Shown here: piece by piece, positions 1-8,208 of the stretch
Numbering within the stretch: position 1 is the stretch's first letter
Layout: each line of letters begins with the position of its first letter
Origin: Thermohalobaculum sp039187815
GTDB taxonomy: Bacteria > Pseudomonadota > Alphaproteobacteria > Rhodobacterales > Rhodobacteraceae
Direction of reading: 5' to 3'
NCBI GenBank assembly: GCA_039187815.1
Contig: JBCCZI010000007.1
Location: 1-64,000, forward strand
Length of the DNA stretch: 64,000 nt
Made by a program: the position numbers and the translations under genes
Notes under the pieces: generated by a model
Databases searched by the model: none
Seen by the model: only the letters and a program-made list of their open reading frames with translations
What the model was told of the DNA's origin: nothing

Positions 1-537
1 CTCGACTTCCAAGCCTCAAATGCCGTGCGCGTGCTGGCCGAGGCCGAGATCTCGGGCTACGGCGTCAGCGCCCGCACCGAGACCGGCGCAAGCGGGGGCC
101 TCATCTATCGCGACGGCGCCTTCTATCTCAGCGATCCGGTGATCGAGACGGTGACCCTCACGCCGGGCGAGAGCGAGCCCGAGACCCCGGTCGGCGCCTT
201 GACCGGTGCGCTGCTCGGCGCGGTCGAGCGCGGGCTCGGCGCGGCAGGCGGGGCCGAGGCGCTGTCCCAGCTGCTCGATGCGGCCGGTCCTGAGATACGC
301 GCCGCAATGCGTGACGCCTTGGCCCATCTTCTGGAGAAGACCCCGCTCTATACCCTGAGCGGCCAGGGCATGGTCCAAGACATAGCCGCCCTGGCGCTCC
401 AAGAGATCCGCTTTACCGAGACCGAAGCCATTGCCGTGATCGACCCCGCGCGGGCGTTTCGCGCCTATCTGATCGGCCTCGGCATTGGGTTCGCCATCCT
501 CGCGGCCTTGCTTGCCATGGGGCGCCGCCGCGACTGA
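1..537 (+). CDS. DUF1439-like membrane-anchored protein, 5' end outside window
   Basis: The reading frame is open from base 1, so the true start lies upstream; 178 residues are visible. The middle part (a segment like FYLSDPVIETVTL, then a helix ending in TPLYTLSGQG and a final IRFTETEAIAVI strand) resembles the layout of DUF1439/YceB-type lipid-binding lipoproteins. The C-terminus ends in one hydrophobic helix followed by RRRD, which fits an inner-membrane anchor with a cytoplasmic tail. An N-terminal signal or lipobox cannot be checked because it is outside the window. Function unknown; the family assignment is by eye. Confidence 0.6.
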   Translation, partial: LDFQASNAVRVLAEAEISGYGVSARTETGASGGLIYRDGAFYLSDPVIETVTLTPGESEPETPVGALTGALLGAVERGLGAAGGAEALSQLLDAAGPEIRAAMRDALAHLLEKTPLYTLSGQGMVQDIAALALQEIRFTETEAIAVIDPARAFRAYLIGLGIGFAILAALLAMGRRRD

Positions 538-600
538 TTTCCAACACCCCCACGATTTGCTAGAACCGCGTCCCAATGCGGCGCTGAGCGAGGTAACGCC

Positions 601-942
601 ATGTCCGACGCCTTCACCCTGTCCCCGATCCCGCGGCTTGTCGTGGTCCGCGCTGGCGGCGCGATCATTGGCGAGAGCCGCAACGCCCTCTCGCTCAAGG
701 AAGGGCGCTTGCCGGAGCGGATCTATATCCCCCGCGAGGATATCGGCATGGCCTTTCTCGAGCCGTCCGAGACCCGGACCCGCTGTCCGCACAAGGGCGA
801 GGCGCAATACTATTCGATCGTCGCCAAATCGGGACCCATCCCCGATGCGGGCTGGTCCTACGAGGACCCGGTCCCAGCGGCCGAAGCGATCCGCGGGCAC
901 CTCGCCTTCTCCCATGAGAAGGTGACGGTGGAAGCGCTGTGA
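601..942 (+). CDS. DUF427 domain protein
   Basis: A 113-residue protein with the typical small DUF427 pattern: RLVVVRAGGAIIGESRNAL near the start, then RIYIPREDI, CPHKGEAQYYS and a C-terminal segment containing FSHEKVTVE. These residues mark this small beta-rich cytoplasmic family, whose biochemical role is unsettled. A GAGGTAA stretch sits just before the ATG. The stop overlaps the GTG start of the next gene (GTGA), so the two are probably translationally coupled. Confidence 0.85.
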   Translation: MSDAFTLSPIPRLVVVRAGGAIIGESRNALSLKEGRLPERIYIPREDIGMAFLEPSETRTRCPHKGEAQYYSIVAKSGPIPDAGWSYEDPVPAAEAIRGHLAFSHEKVTVEAL

Positions 943-1652
943 GGGGGCTCGCTGCCATCGCTGTCGGCGCGGCGTTTCTGCTGGGGGCCGACGGCGCCTT
1001 GGCCGAAGCGCCGCCCCGCACGCTCACGGTGAGCGCCACGGGCGAGGCCGCGGGGGTGCCGGACCGGGCGATTGTCACGCTCGGCGTCGAGCAACAGGCG
1101 CGCACGGCGGGCGCGGCGCTACGCACAAACTCAACCGCAACGGCAGCGCTGATCGAAGGTTTGCGCTCGGCAGGCGTGGCCCCGCGGCAGATGCAGACCT
1201 CTGGACTCTCTCTGCGCCCGGTCTATGGAAACTACGGCTCGAGCAAGAGCGGCCCGCCGCGGATCGAGGGCTTTACCGCCTCGAACCGGCTGACCGTTGA
1301 GATTGTGGCCCTCGACAGCCTGGGCGGCGTGTTGGACGCCCTGGTCGAGGCGGGTGCGAACCGGATCGACGGGCTGCGCTTCACCATCGCGGACCCGGCG
1401 CCCTTGATGGCCGAAGCGCGCGCCGACGCGGTGGCCAAGGCGCGGGTGGCAGCGGAGACGATCGCCGCGGCGGCCGGGGTGACACTCGGCCCGATCCAGA
1501 CGATCACCGAAGGGCGCGATGGGGGGCGTCCCCAGCCCTTTGATGGGCCGGTGTCGGCCTTGCGCGCCGAAGCGGTGGCGGTTCCCATCGAGCGGGGCGA
1601 GAGTGTGATCCGCGCCTCGGTCTCGGTCATCTGGCAGATCCAGTCCGAGTGA
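939..1652 (+). CDS. SIMPL domain (DUF541) secreted protein
   Basis: 237 residues with an N-terminal signal peptide (hydrophobic segment to about residue 22, ending in an Ala-rich cleavage region). A SIMPL/DUF541 domain follows: TLTVSATGEAAGVPDRA, a central QTSGLSLRPVY segment and FTASNRLTVEI. Family members are periplasmic or outer-membrane associated; some are linked to oxidative stress or to interaction with host proteins, but no reaction is established. The start is GTG, overlapping the previous stop by 4 bp. The gene is convergent with the glycosyltransferase operon, with only 4 bp between the two stops. Confidence 0.85.
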   Translation: MRGLAAIAVGAAFLLGADGALAEAPPRTLTVSATGEAAGVPDRAIVTLGVEQQARTAGAALRTNSTATAALIEGLRSAGVAPRQMQTSGLSLRPVYGNYGSSKSGPPRIEGFTASNRLTVEIVALDSLGGVLDALVEAGANRIDGLRFTIADPAPLMAEARADAVAKARVAAETIAAAAGVTLGPIQTITEGRDGGRPQPFDGPVSALRAEAVAVPIERGESVIRASVSVIWQIQSE

Positions 1653-1656
1653 GCGC

Positions 1657-2166
1657 CTAGCCGGTCTTCGGCAGAATTGCCGCCCGCACGGCCTCGAGCA
1701 GGGCGGGATCTGCAAAATCGCCGAGACCGCCCGCGGATCTGAGGGGGGCAGGCCGGTCCAAGACCCGGGCCAATTCCACGGCCGTATCGGCGACAAAGAC
1801 CCCCGGGCGGGTGCCGAAATGGCGGGCGGTCGCCAGCTGGTGATCGTTGCGGTGCTCTCCCATATCGGCGCGGCGCGGCATCACGATCAGCGGCTTGGCC
1901 AGGCTGAGCGCTGTGATGATCGTCCCCATGCCGGCATGCGAGACGACCACATCTGCCTCGGCGAACCGTGCCTTGTGCTCAGCCGGGGCGAGATGGGGGA
2001 TCGATGTGAAATGCTCGGGCCGGTAGCCGCCCCTGCCCCCTCCGGTCCCAGGGTCTGGGACTTGGGCGATGACCTCTGCGCCGCGACCGGTCTTGGCGCA
2101 CCAGGCGTCGAGTGCCTCCACGAGCCGGTCAAATGGTAGCTGCGTGCCAAGGGTCAGGAAGATCAC
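1657..2166 (-). CDS. Alg13/PssE-like glycosyltransferase subunit
   Basis: 169 residues beginning VIFLTLGTQLPFDRLVEAL, the signature of the C-terminal half of the split GT28/GT1-type glycosyltransferases (Alg13, PssE, EpsF). The donor-binding motif VSHAGMGTIITAL is intact, followed by KPLIVMPRRADMGEHRNDHQ. The start is GTG, overlapping the stop of the upstream Alg14-like gene by 4 bp, so the two halves are co-translated as expected for an obligate heterodimer. The likely role is adding a sugar to a lipid-linked intermediate of a surface polysaccharide at the inner face of the membrane. Sugar specificity cannot be read from the sequence. Confidence 0.85.
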   Translation of the reverse strand: MIFLTLGTQLPFDRLVEALDAWCAKTGRGAEVIAQVPDPGTGGGRGGYRPEHFTSIPHLAPAEHKARFAEADVVVSHAGMGTIITALSLAKPLIVMPRRADMGEHRNDHQLATARHFGTRPGVFVADTAVELARVLDRPAPLRSAGGLGDFADPALLEAVRAAILPKTG

Positions 2167-2639
2167 AGGACGGCCCCCCGGTGCTCGGGCCCGCCCACCT
2201 TGGCCAGATGTGGCCATTGCGTCAGCCACAGATCCGCATGACGCCCGGCCTTGGCGCCCGAGAGGGACAGGGTCTCGGCATTGGCGATGCTGTCGATCCA
2301 GACCGTGCGAGCACCGATCAGCCGCCCGAGGCGGAGCGCAAAATAGCCCGGCGCGGCCCCGGTCGTCACGATCGCGTGCGGCCGCACGCGCAGCACCAGC
2401 CAGGCCATCTCGGCCGCTTGGCGCATCAGCCGCAGCTTTTGCCACCGGTTCGCATCGGTCACCGTTCGGTAGCCAGGCACAGGCTCCTGGCGCGCGTCGG
2501 CATCGGCGGCAACCTCGTCGGCATAGCCGGGATCCGTCGTCACATAGGTGACCGCACAGCCTTGCCAGGCGGGACGCATACGAAACAGCTGCACCCAGTG
2601 CCCCCCTGCCGATGCGACCGCCAGGACCCGTTGGCTCAC
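2163..2639 (-). CDS. Alg14/PssD-like membrane-anchoring glycosyltransferase subunit
   Basis: 158 residues starting SQRVLAVASAGGHWVQLFRM, the acceptor-side half of the split glycosyltransferase. The family motif SAGGHxxQL is present, followed by VTTGAAPGYFALRLGRLIGA and WIDSIANAETLSLSG, both typical of Alg14/PssD/EpsE. The partner is usually membrane associated and recruits the Alg13-like catalytic half encoded immediately downstream. It uses a GTG start that overlaps the rfbA stop by 4 bp and overlaps its own partner by 4 bp, making a tight three-gene operon for exopolysaccharide or lipid-linked oligosaccharide synthesis. Confidence 0.85.
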   Translation of the reverse strand: MSQRVLAVASAGGHWVQLFRMRPAWQGCAVTYVTTDPGYADEVAADADARQEPVPGYRTVTDANRWQKLRLMRQAAEMAWLVLRVRPHAIVTTGAAPGYFALRLGRLIGARTVWIDSIANAETLSLSGAKAGRHADLWLTQWPHLAKVGGPEHRGAVL

Positions 2640-3508
2640 CGCCCTTGCCCCAGGACCTGGAGCAGATAGCTGCCATAGCCCGATTTCTTGAGCCGCTCGC
2701 CGGCCGCCTCTAGGGCGGCGTCATCGATCCAGCGCTGGCGCCAGGCGATCTCCTCGGGCGCGGCGATCTTGAGCCCCTGGCGCGCCTCGATGGTCTGCAC
2801 GAACTGGCTCGCCTGGAGCAGGCTGTCGAAGGTGCCCGTGTCAAGCCAGGCATAGCCACGGCCCATCAGCTCGACATAGAGATCTCCTCGCTCAAGATAG
2901 GCTCGATTGACATCGGTGATCTCGAGCTCACCGCGCGCCGAGGGCTGCACCGCCGCCGCAATGTCGAGCACGTCATTGTCATAGAAGTAGAGGCCGGTGA
3001 CGGCATAGTCAGATTTCGGCTGGCTCGGCTTTTCCTCGATGTCCTTGGCACGCCCGTCGGGATCGAAACTCACCACACCATAGCGCTCGGGATCCTGCAC
3101 GCGGTAGCCGAACACCGTGGCGCCTTGACGCCGCGTAATGGTCCTGGCCAGCAGCTCGGAAAAGCCACCGCCGAAAAAGATGTTGTCGCCCAGAACCAAG
3201 GCGACCGGGTCCGCGCCGACAAAGCTGCGTCCGATGGTGAAGGCCTGGGCCAGCCCCTCGGGCTTGGGCTGCTGGGCATAGGTGAGATTGAGGCCCCATT
3301 GCGCCCCGTCTCCCAACAGGGCGTGGAATTGCGGAGCGTCCTTGGGCGTCGTGATGATCAGCACATCGCGGATGCCGGCAATCATCAGCACCGACAGCGG
3401 GTAATAGATCATCGGCTTGTCATATACGGGCAGCAGCTGCTTCGAGACCCCGAGTGTGATCGGATGCAGCCGCGTGCCCGAGCCGCCGGCCAGAACGATG
3501 CCCTTCAT
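2636..3508 (-). CDS. rfbA: glucose-1-phosphate thymidylyltransferase
   Basis: 290 residues, the usual size for RfbA/RmlA. The nucleotide-binding loop GGSGTRLHP is at residues 8-16, followed by KQLLPVYDKPMIYYPLS, then GDNIFFGG and the GRGYAWLDTGTFDSL motif. The enzyme makes dTDP-glucose from dTTP and glucose-1-phosphate, the first step to dTDP-rhamnose and related sugars. I chose the ATG that begins MKGIVLAGGSGTRLHP; the frame stays open further upstream but that sequence is not family-like. It is the first gene of the polysaccharide operon. The remaining dTDP-rhamnose genes (rfbB, C, D) are not in the window. Confidence 0.93.
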   Translation of the reverse strand: MKGIVLAGGSGTRLHPITLGVSKQLLPVYDKPMIYYPLSVLMIAGIRDVLIITTPKDAPQFHALLGDGAQWGLNLTYAQQPKPEGLAQAFTIGRSFVGADPVALVLGDNIFFGGGFSELLARTITRRQGATVFGYRVQDPERYGVVSFDPDGRAKDIEEKPSQPKSDYAVTGLYFYDNDVLDIAAAVQPSARGELEITDVNRAYLERGDLYVELMGRGYAWLDTGTFDSLLQASQFVQTIEARQGLKIAAPEEIAWRQRWIDDAALEAAGERLKKSGYGSYLLQVLGQGR

Positions 3509-3624
3509 GCCTTCCCCTTCTCGTGCAGCCCCCAAGGGTCCCGATACCGCATCGGCGCGCAGGCGACCAGCCCAGGTGCGCCCACCCCTTGTGAAAGGCG
3601 CATTTCTCACAGTATGAGGGCCGG

Positions 3625-6258
3625 ATGCGGGACGGCATCGAGGATATGGCGCTGATTGCGCATGGGGCGCCCGTGCTCGAGGTGGAGATCCATGGCGTGC
3701 GGGCCGCCCGGCTCTCGCAGGCCGCCGCTCTCGGGCTCCCGGTGCCGCCGGCGCTTGTGCTCGGTGGCGCGGCCTTGGAGCGGGTGGCGGGCGATCCCAC
3801 CGGTTTGGCCGATGCGATCGCCCCGCTCGAAGCCACGGCCGGAGCGGCTCTCGGTGACCCCGATCAGCCGTTGCTGCTGGCCGTCCGCCCGGGCCTTCCC
3901 GGGGCAGGCGCCATCGTCCCGGCCGTTTTGAACATCGGCCTTGGTCCCGCGATCCAGACATCGCTGGTCGAGCGGGTTGGTCTGCGGGGGGCAGCGGATC
4001 TTCGCCGCCGGTTCGTGCAGAGCTATGGCGCTGGGGTCTTGGGGGTCGAGAGCGACAGCTTCGAGTTCGCGCTGCATGATCTGCTGAAAGCCGTCGGTGC
4101 CGAGAGCGATGCCGATCTCGAGGCCGAGGCGCTTGAGGACCTGACCGCGCGATGCCTGGCGCTGATTGCCGAGCGCGGCGGCGCGATCCCAACGGATCCG
4201 GGGCAACAGCTGGCCGCCGTTCTGGCCAATGGCTTGCGCGCCTGGACGGCGCCCCGGGCCGATCTTCGCCGCCGGGCCCGCGGCATCCCAGACACCACGC
4301 CGCTCAGCTTGATCGTGCAATCCATGGCGCTCGGCATCGGCATGGGGCAGTCCGGTGCGGGCAGCGCAACACGGCGTTGCGCGCGAACGGGCGCTGTCCA
4401 ACCGTCAGGCCGCTATCTGGCGCTGGCCCAAGGAGAGGAAGCGTTGATGGGCCTGCGCACCCCCACGGTCCTCAGCGCGGAGGAGCGGCGCGCGCTTGGC
4501 CTCATCCGACCCGCCATCGAGGAGAGCGCCCCAGCGGTCCACGCCCAGATCACCGAGATCGCCGAGCACCTCGAGCGCGCCTTTGGCGACAGTCACGCGC
4601 TGGACTTCGTTGTGGAAAACGGCGCAGTCTCGTTGCTGGAGCTCGCCCCCATGCGCCGCAATGCCCGGGCCGCCTTGCGCATCGCGGTGGAGCTCGCCGA
4701 CGCCGGGCCATTGTCGCCCAGCGATGCGGTGCTGCGTGTGGATCCCGGCCACGTGGTCGACCATCTCCATCCCTCGATGGTCCCGGGCCAGCGCGCCGAT
4801 ATCATGGGAACAGGGCTGGCGGCCTCTCCGGGAGCGGCCTCCGGTGCGCTCGTCTTCTCGTCGGATGCCGCCGAGGCCGCGTCGGCCCGGGGCGAGCCGG
4901 CGATCCTGGCCCTGATCGAGACCGGGCCCGAGGATATCCGCGGCATGCATGCGGCCGCCGGCGTCCTGACCGTGCGCGGTGGGATGACCAGCCATGCGGC
5001 GCTGGTCGCGCGCGGTTTGGGGCGACCCTGCGTGGTTGGCGCCCGCGCGCTCCGGCTCGAGCCTCAGGCCGAGCGCCTCTCCGCCCCCGATGGCCGACAG
5101 TTCGGCCCGGGCGATATCGTCACCGTCGACGGCACCGAAGGCCGCGTGATCGCCGGCACGGTCGAGACCCAAGCGCCAGAGATCACCGGCGCCTTCGCCC
5201 GCCTGATGGATTGGGTGGATGAGCGGCGGCGGCTCGAGATCCGTGCCAATGCCGACACCGAGGCCGATGCCGCCACGGCCCGCCGCTTTGGCGTCGGCGG
5301 GATCGGGCTTTGCCGCACCGAGCACATGTTCTTCCAGCATGGCCGCATCGCCGCCATGCGCGAGATGATCATGGCCGAGACCGAGGAGGCCCGGCGCACC
5401 GCCCTGGCGCGCCTGCGCCCCATGCAGCGCGCCGATTTCGCCGCGCTCTTTCGTGAGATGGCCGGCCTGCCGGTCGTCGTCCGCCTGCTCGATCCGCCGC
5501 TGCACGAGTTCCTCCCCCGCGGCGAGGCCGATATGGCCGAGATCGCCGATCTCCTCGGCCTGCCCACCGCGCGGGTCAAGCAGCGCGCGCTCGAGCTTGC
5601 CGAGTTCAACCCCATGCTGGGGCGGCGCGGCTGTCGGATCGGCATCGCCTTTCCCGAGATCTACGAGATGCAGACCCGCGCGATCTTTGAGGCCGCCGCC
5701 GAGGCCGGGGCCGCCACCGGCTCTCCCGTGCGCCCAGAGATCATGCTGCCGCTCATCTCGGCTGTGCGCGAGCTCGAGGTCATCCGCGCCCGCATCGACG
5801 CCATCGCCGCCGAGATGGTCGCCGCAGGCCGGCCCGTCGCCTATACCGTCGGCGTGATGATCGAGACACCGCGGGCCTGCTTGCGCGCCGGAGACATCGC
5901 GGCGCGGGCCGATTTCCTCAGCTTTGGCACCAATGATCTGACGCAGATGCTCTATGGCCTCAGCCGCGACGATGCGGGGCGGTTCATGCCCGACTATGTC
6001 AGCCAAGGCGTGTTTGCCCACGACCCCTTCCACCGGATCGACGAAGAGGGCGTCGGCGAGATCATCCGCATCGCCATAGACCGGGCCCGAGCCGCCCGCC
6101 CGGGCATCTCGATCGGGCTCTGCGGCGAACATGGCGGCGACCCGGCCTCAATCGATTTCTGCGAGCGCGCGGGCTTTGACTATGTCTCCTGCTCTCCGTT
6201 CCGGCTGCCCGTTGCCCGATTGGCCGCGGCGCAGGCTCGGTTGCGGCACGGCTCGTGA
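3625..6258 (+). CDS. pyruvate phosphate dikinase-like PEP-utilizing protein with degenerate ATP-grasp domain
   Basis: 877 residues, close to normal PPDK length. The central phosphohistidine domain is intact (RGGMTSHAALVARGLGRPC), and so is the C-terminal PEP/pyruvate TIM barrel: CRTEHMFF, RLLDPPLHEFLP, SFGTNDLTQM and the active-site Cys region LCGEHGGDPASIDFCE, then SCSPFRLPVARLA. The N-terminal ATP-grasp part (about residues 1-370) is poorly conserved. The usual GGKGANL lysine is replaced, the GTAVNVQ..FGN region reads TTPLSLIVQSMALG, and QTRNGKRTA reads ELAPMRRNARAA. Full PPDK activity with ATP is therefore doubtful. The stop overlaps meaB by 4 bp (GTGA). Confidence 0.8.
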   Translation: MRDGIEDMALIAHGAPVLEVEIHGVRAARLSQAAALGLPVPPALVLGGAALERVAGDPTGLADAIAPLEATAGAALGDPDQPLLLAVRPGLPGAGAIVPAVLNIGLGPAIQTSLVERVGLRGAADLRRRFVQSYGAGVLGVESDSFEFALHDLLKAVGAESDADLEAEALEDLTARCLALIAERGGAIPTDPGQQLAAVLANGLRAWTAPRADLRRRARGIPDTTPLSLIVQSMALGIGMGQSGAGSATRRCARTGAVQPSGRYLALAQGEEALMGLRTPTVLSAEERRALGLIRPAIEESAPAVHAQITEIAEHLERAFGDSHALDFVVENGAVSLLELAPMRRNARAALRIAVELADAGPLSPSDAVLRVDPGHVVDHLHPSMVPGQRADIMGTGLAASPGAASGALVFSSDAAEAASARGEPAILALIETGPEDIRGMHAAAGVLTVRGGMTSHAALVARGLGRPCVVGARALRLEPQAERLSAPDGRQFGPGDIVTVDGTEGRVIAGTVETQAPEITGAFARLMDWVDERRRLEIRANADTEADAATARRFGVGGIGLCRTEHMFFQHGRIAAMREMIMAETEEARRTALARLRPMQRADFAALFREMAGLPVVVRLLDPPLHEFLPRGEADMAEIADLLGLPTARVKQRALELAEFNPMLGRRGCRIGIAFPEIYEMQTRAIFEAAAEAGAATGSPVRPEIMLPLISAVRELEVIRARIDAIAAEMVAAGRPVAYTVGVMIETPRACLRAGDIAARADFLSFGTNDLTQMLYGLSRDDAGRFMPDYVSQGVFAHDPFHRIDEEGVGEIIRIAIDRARAARPGISIGLCGEHGGDPASIDFCERAGFDYVSCSPFRLPVARLAAAQARLRHGS

Positions 6259-7205
6259 GCCCGCTTGCCGACGTGGTCAAGGGCGGCAAGCGCGCTCTAG
6301 CGCTCGCCTTGTCGGAGCTGGAGACACGCCCCGGTGACCCAAAAGTCACCGCGCTCCTGGATCTGGCCTTCAACGCGCCTCGCGGGCCGGCGATCGGGCT
6401 GACAGGCCCACCTGGTGTCGGCAAGTCCACCCTGGCCGATGCGCTTATCCGCGCCTGGCGGGCCCGCGGCCTCAGCGTCGGAGTGATCGCGGTCGATCCC
6501 TCGTCCCGCGCCTCCGGGGGCGCGCTGTTGGGAGACCGAACACGGATCACGACCGATCCCGAGGATGGCGGCGTCTTCTTGCGCTCGATGGCCGCGCGCG
6601 ATCGGCTGGGCGGGGTTGCGGCCATCACCTGGCCCGCCATGGTGCTCATGCGGGCCTTGTTCGACCGGGTGCTCGTCGAGACGGTCGGCGTCGGCCAGTC
6701 CGAGACGGCGATCGCGGGGCTCTGCGACACAACCGCGCTCTGTGCCCAGCCCGGCTCCGGCGATGCGCTTCAATTCATGAAGGCGGGCGTGATGGAAGTC
6801 CCCGACCTCGTGATCGTGACCAAGGCCGATCTCGAAGCGCTGGCACGGCGCGCGGTCGCCGATCTGAAGGGGGCCCTCTCGGTCACGAGCGGCGAGGCGA
6901 AGGCGCCGGAGGTTCTCGCCTGCTCGGCGCTCGATGGGCGCGGCATCGACGAAATCGTGACTGCTTTGGCGCGCTTGGAGCCTGCAGGACACCGTTCGCA
7001 TCGGCATCGGGCGCAAGCGGCTGCATGGGCGCAATCGGCGATAATGGAAGCATTTGGGCACGCGGGCGTCGCGGCCTTGGCGCGACAATCCGCCGATCCG
7101 TCCCAGCCCTTTGCGGCCATGTCCGCGCTTCGCCTGCGGCTGGATGCGGCCGTCGCGCAAGCCCTCCAGGATCTAGACGGCACAGGCCTCGCGCGAGACG
7201 CATAG
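6255..7205 (+). CDS. meaB: methylmalonyl-CoA mutase-associated GTPase MeaB
   Basis: 316 residues of the MeaB/ArgK G3E family. It shows Walker A GPPGVGKST near residue 52, VIAVDPSSRASGGALLGDRTR, the base-specific VTKAD motif, and the MeaB switch stretch RVLVETVGVGQSE. MeaB proteins load and protect adenosylcobalamin in methylmalonyl-CoA mutase or related mutases. No mutase gene is in the window. GTG start overlapping the PPDK-like stop by 4 bp. The assignment is firm; which mutase it serves is unknown. Confidence 0.92.
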   Translation: MSPLADVVKGGKRALALALSELETRPGDPKVTALLDLAFNAPRGPAIGLTGPPGVGKSTLADALIRAWRARGLSVGVIAVDPSSRASGGALLGDRTRITTDPEDGGVFLRSMAARDRLGGVAAITWPAMVLMRALFDRVLVETVGVGQSETAIAGLCDTTALCAQPGSGDALQFMKAGVMEVPDLVIVTKADLEALARRAVADLKGALSVTSGEAKAPEVLACSALDGRGIDEIVTALARLEPAGHRSHRHRAQAAAWAQSAIMEAFGHAGVAALARQSADPSQPFAAMSALRLRLDAAVAQALQDLDGTGLARDA

Positions 7206-7327
7206 CGGGCTCCCCTTTTCAATCCGCTGCCGACAGGGTAAAGGAGCGCTGATTGGTTCGAGGGCAACCGCTCTCGGAACCGCTCCGTATTTTCTGGTCG
7301 GGGCGGTGCAGACCCGGGGGGTCCACA

Positions 7328-8167
7328 ATGCGTGAGTATTGCATGGCGCCAGGCGCCAGAACCATTTTGCGTCGTCTTCGCGTCTGCGGTTTGGCCGGCG
7401 CGCTGATCGCCGCCATCGGAGCGCCGTCGGCCGCGGATACCGGGCGCGAGGGCAGCCTCCTCGCGGCGGGCGCCGTGCGCGGCTTGGCCAACCTGATCGA
7501 CACCGAGCGGGCCGCTCTTGCCGCGTTCACCTCAACCGAGATGTTCCAGCACGTGATCGGCCTTCCGCGCCGCGCCGGGAATATGCCGGGCGGAGACCAC
7601 AGCACCTATCAAGCGCGGCTCGAAGCGTTGGCCGACCAGGACATGCGCGCCGCCTCCGAGGCCGAGGGCGCCCAGGCCCAGGCCGTGACCGCGTTGCTGA
7701 GCGCGGACAACGGAGGCGCAATCGATCTCTCTGCGATCGAACAGGTCCGGGTCGGCAAGCCGACGGCGGATTGGCAGTGCCTCGCCGAGGCGCTCTACTT
7801 CGAGTCGCGCGGTGAGACCCTGATCGGCCAGATGGCCGTCGCCGAAGTCATTCTGAACCGCGTCGACAGCAGCAAGTTTCCCAACAGTGTCTGCGGCGTC
7901 GTGCGCCAGGGCGAGAGCCGGGCGGGCTGCCAGTTTTCCTATCGCTGCGATGGTCGCTCGGACCAGCCACGCTCGAAGAGCGCCTTTGACCGGGTCGGCA
8001 AAGTTGCCTGGGTGATGCTGCAAGGGCGGCCGCGGATCCTGACCGACAAGGCAACGCACTACCACGCCCTGCATGTCTCACCACGATGGGCGCGCAAAAT
8101 GGTGCGGACCGCCAAAATCGGCGATCACCTGTTCTATCGCAAGCGGCTGGTGATCTCGCGCCGCTGA
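7328..8167 (+). CDS. SleB-like cell wall hydrolase
   Basis: 279 residues if the first ATG is used; a second ATG five codons on is equally possible. A basic-hydrophobic signal peptide is seen (RTILRRLRVCGLAGALIAAI, cut near APSAADT). The C-terminal half is a Hydrolase_2/SleB domain: CLAEALYFESRGE, AVAEVILNRVDS.KFPNSVCGVV, CQFSYRCDG, and a conserved end THYHALHVSPRW. Catalytic Glu candidates are in EALYFESRGE. It probably cuts peptidoglycan in the periplasm. A 122-bp gap precedes it, so it likely has its own promoter, and the hairpin directly behind it would end the transcript. Confidence 0.88.
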   Translation: MREYCMAPGARTILRRLRVCGLAGALIAAIGAPSAADTGREGSLLAAGAVRGLANLIDTERAALAAFTSTEMFQHVIGLPRRAGNMPGGDHSTYQARLEALADQDMRAASEAEGAQAQAVTALLSADNGGAIDLSAIEQVRVGKPTADWQCLAEALYFESRGETLIGQMAVAEVILNRVDSSKFPNSVCGVVRQGESRAGCQFSYRCDGRSDQPRSKSAFDRVGKVAWVMLQGRPRILTDKATHYHALHVSPRWARKMVRTAKIGDHLFYRKRLVISRR

Positions 8168-8191
8168 CGCCGGCCAGTCGCCGGCGTCAGC
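8163..8191. terminator. bidirectional hairpin terminator at the PGC left border
   Basis: Perfect 12-bp inverted repeat (GCTGACGCCGGC / GCCGGCGTCAGC) with the 5-base loop CAGTC. It starts in the last codons of the hydrolase gene and lies 18 bp from the hemA stop on the other strand. There is no clear T-run, but the stem is very GC rich and placed between convergent genes, so it can serve both. Confidence 0.75.
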
Positions 8192-8208
8192 GGCGAGATG
8201 CAGCGGGC

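Noticed and set aside
3596..3616. Small inverted repeat TGTGAAA...TTTCTCACA before the PPDK-like gene
   Set aside because: Imperfect and short; could be an operator but there is nothing to identify a regulator.
3509..4192. Upstream extension of the rfbA frame
   Set aside because: The frame is open, but the residues are Arg/Pro-rich shadow of the divergent PPDK-like gene; the canonical MKGIVLAGG start lies at 3508.
4405..6132. A 575-codon open frame antisense to the PPDK-like gene
   Set aside because: Low-complexity Gly/Asp/His composition mirrors the codon pattern of the sense gene; no motif and no ribosome site.
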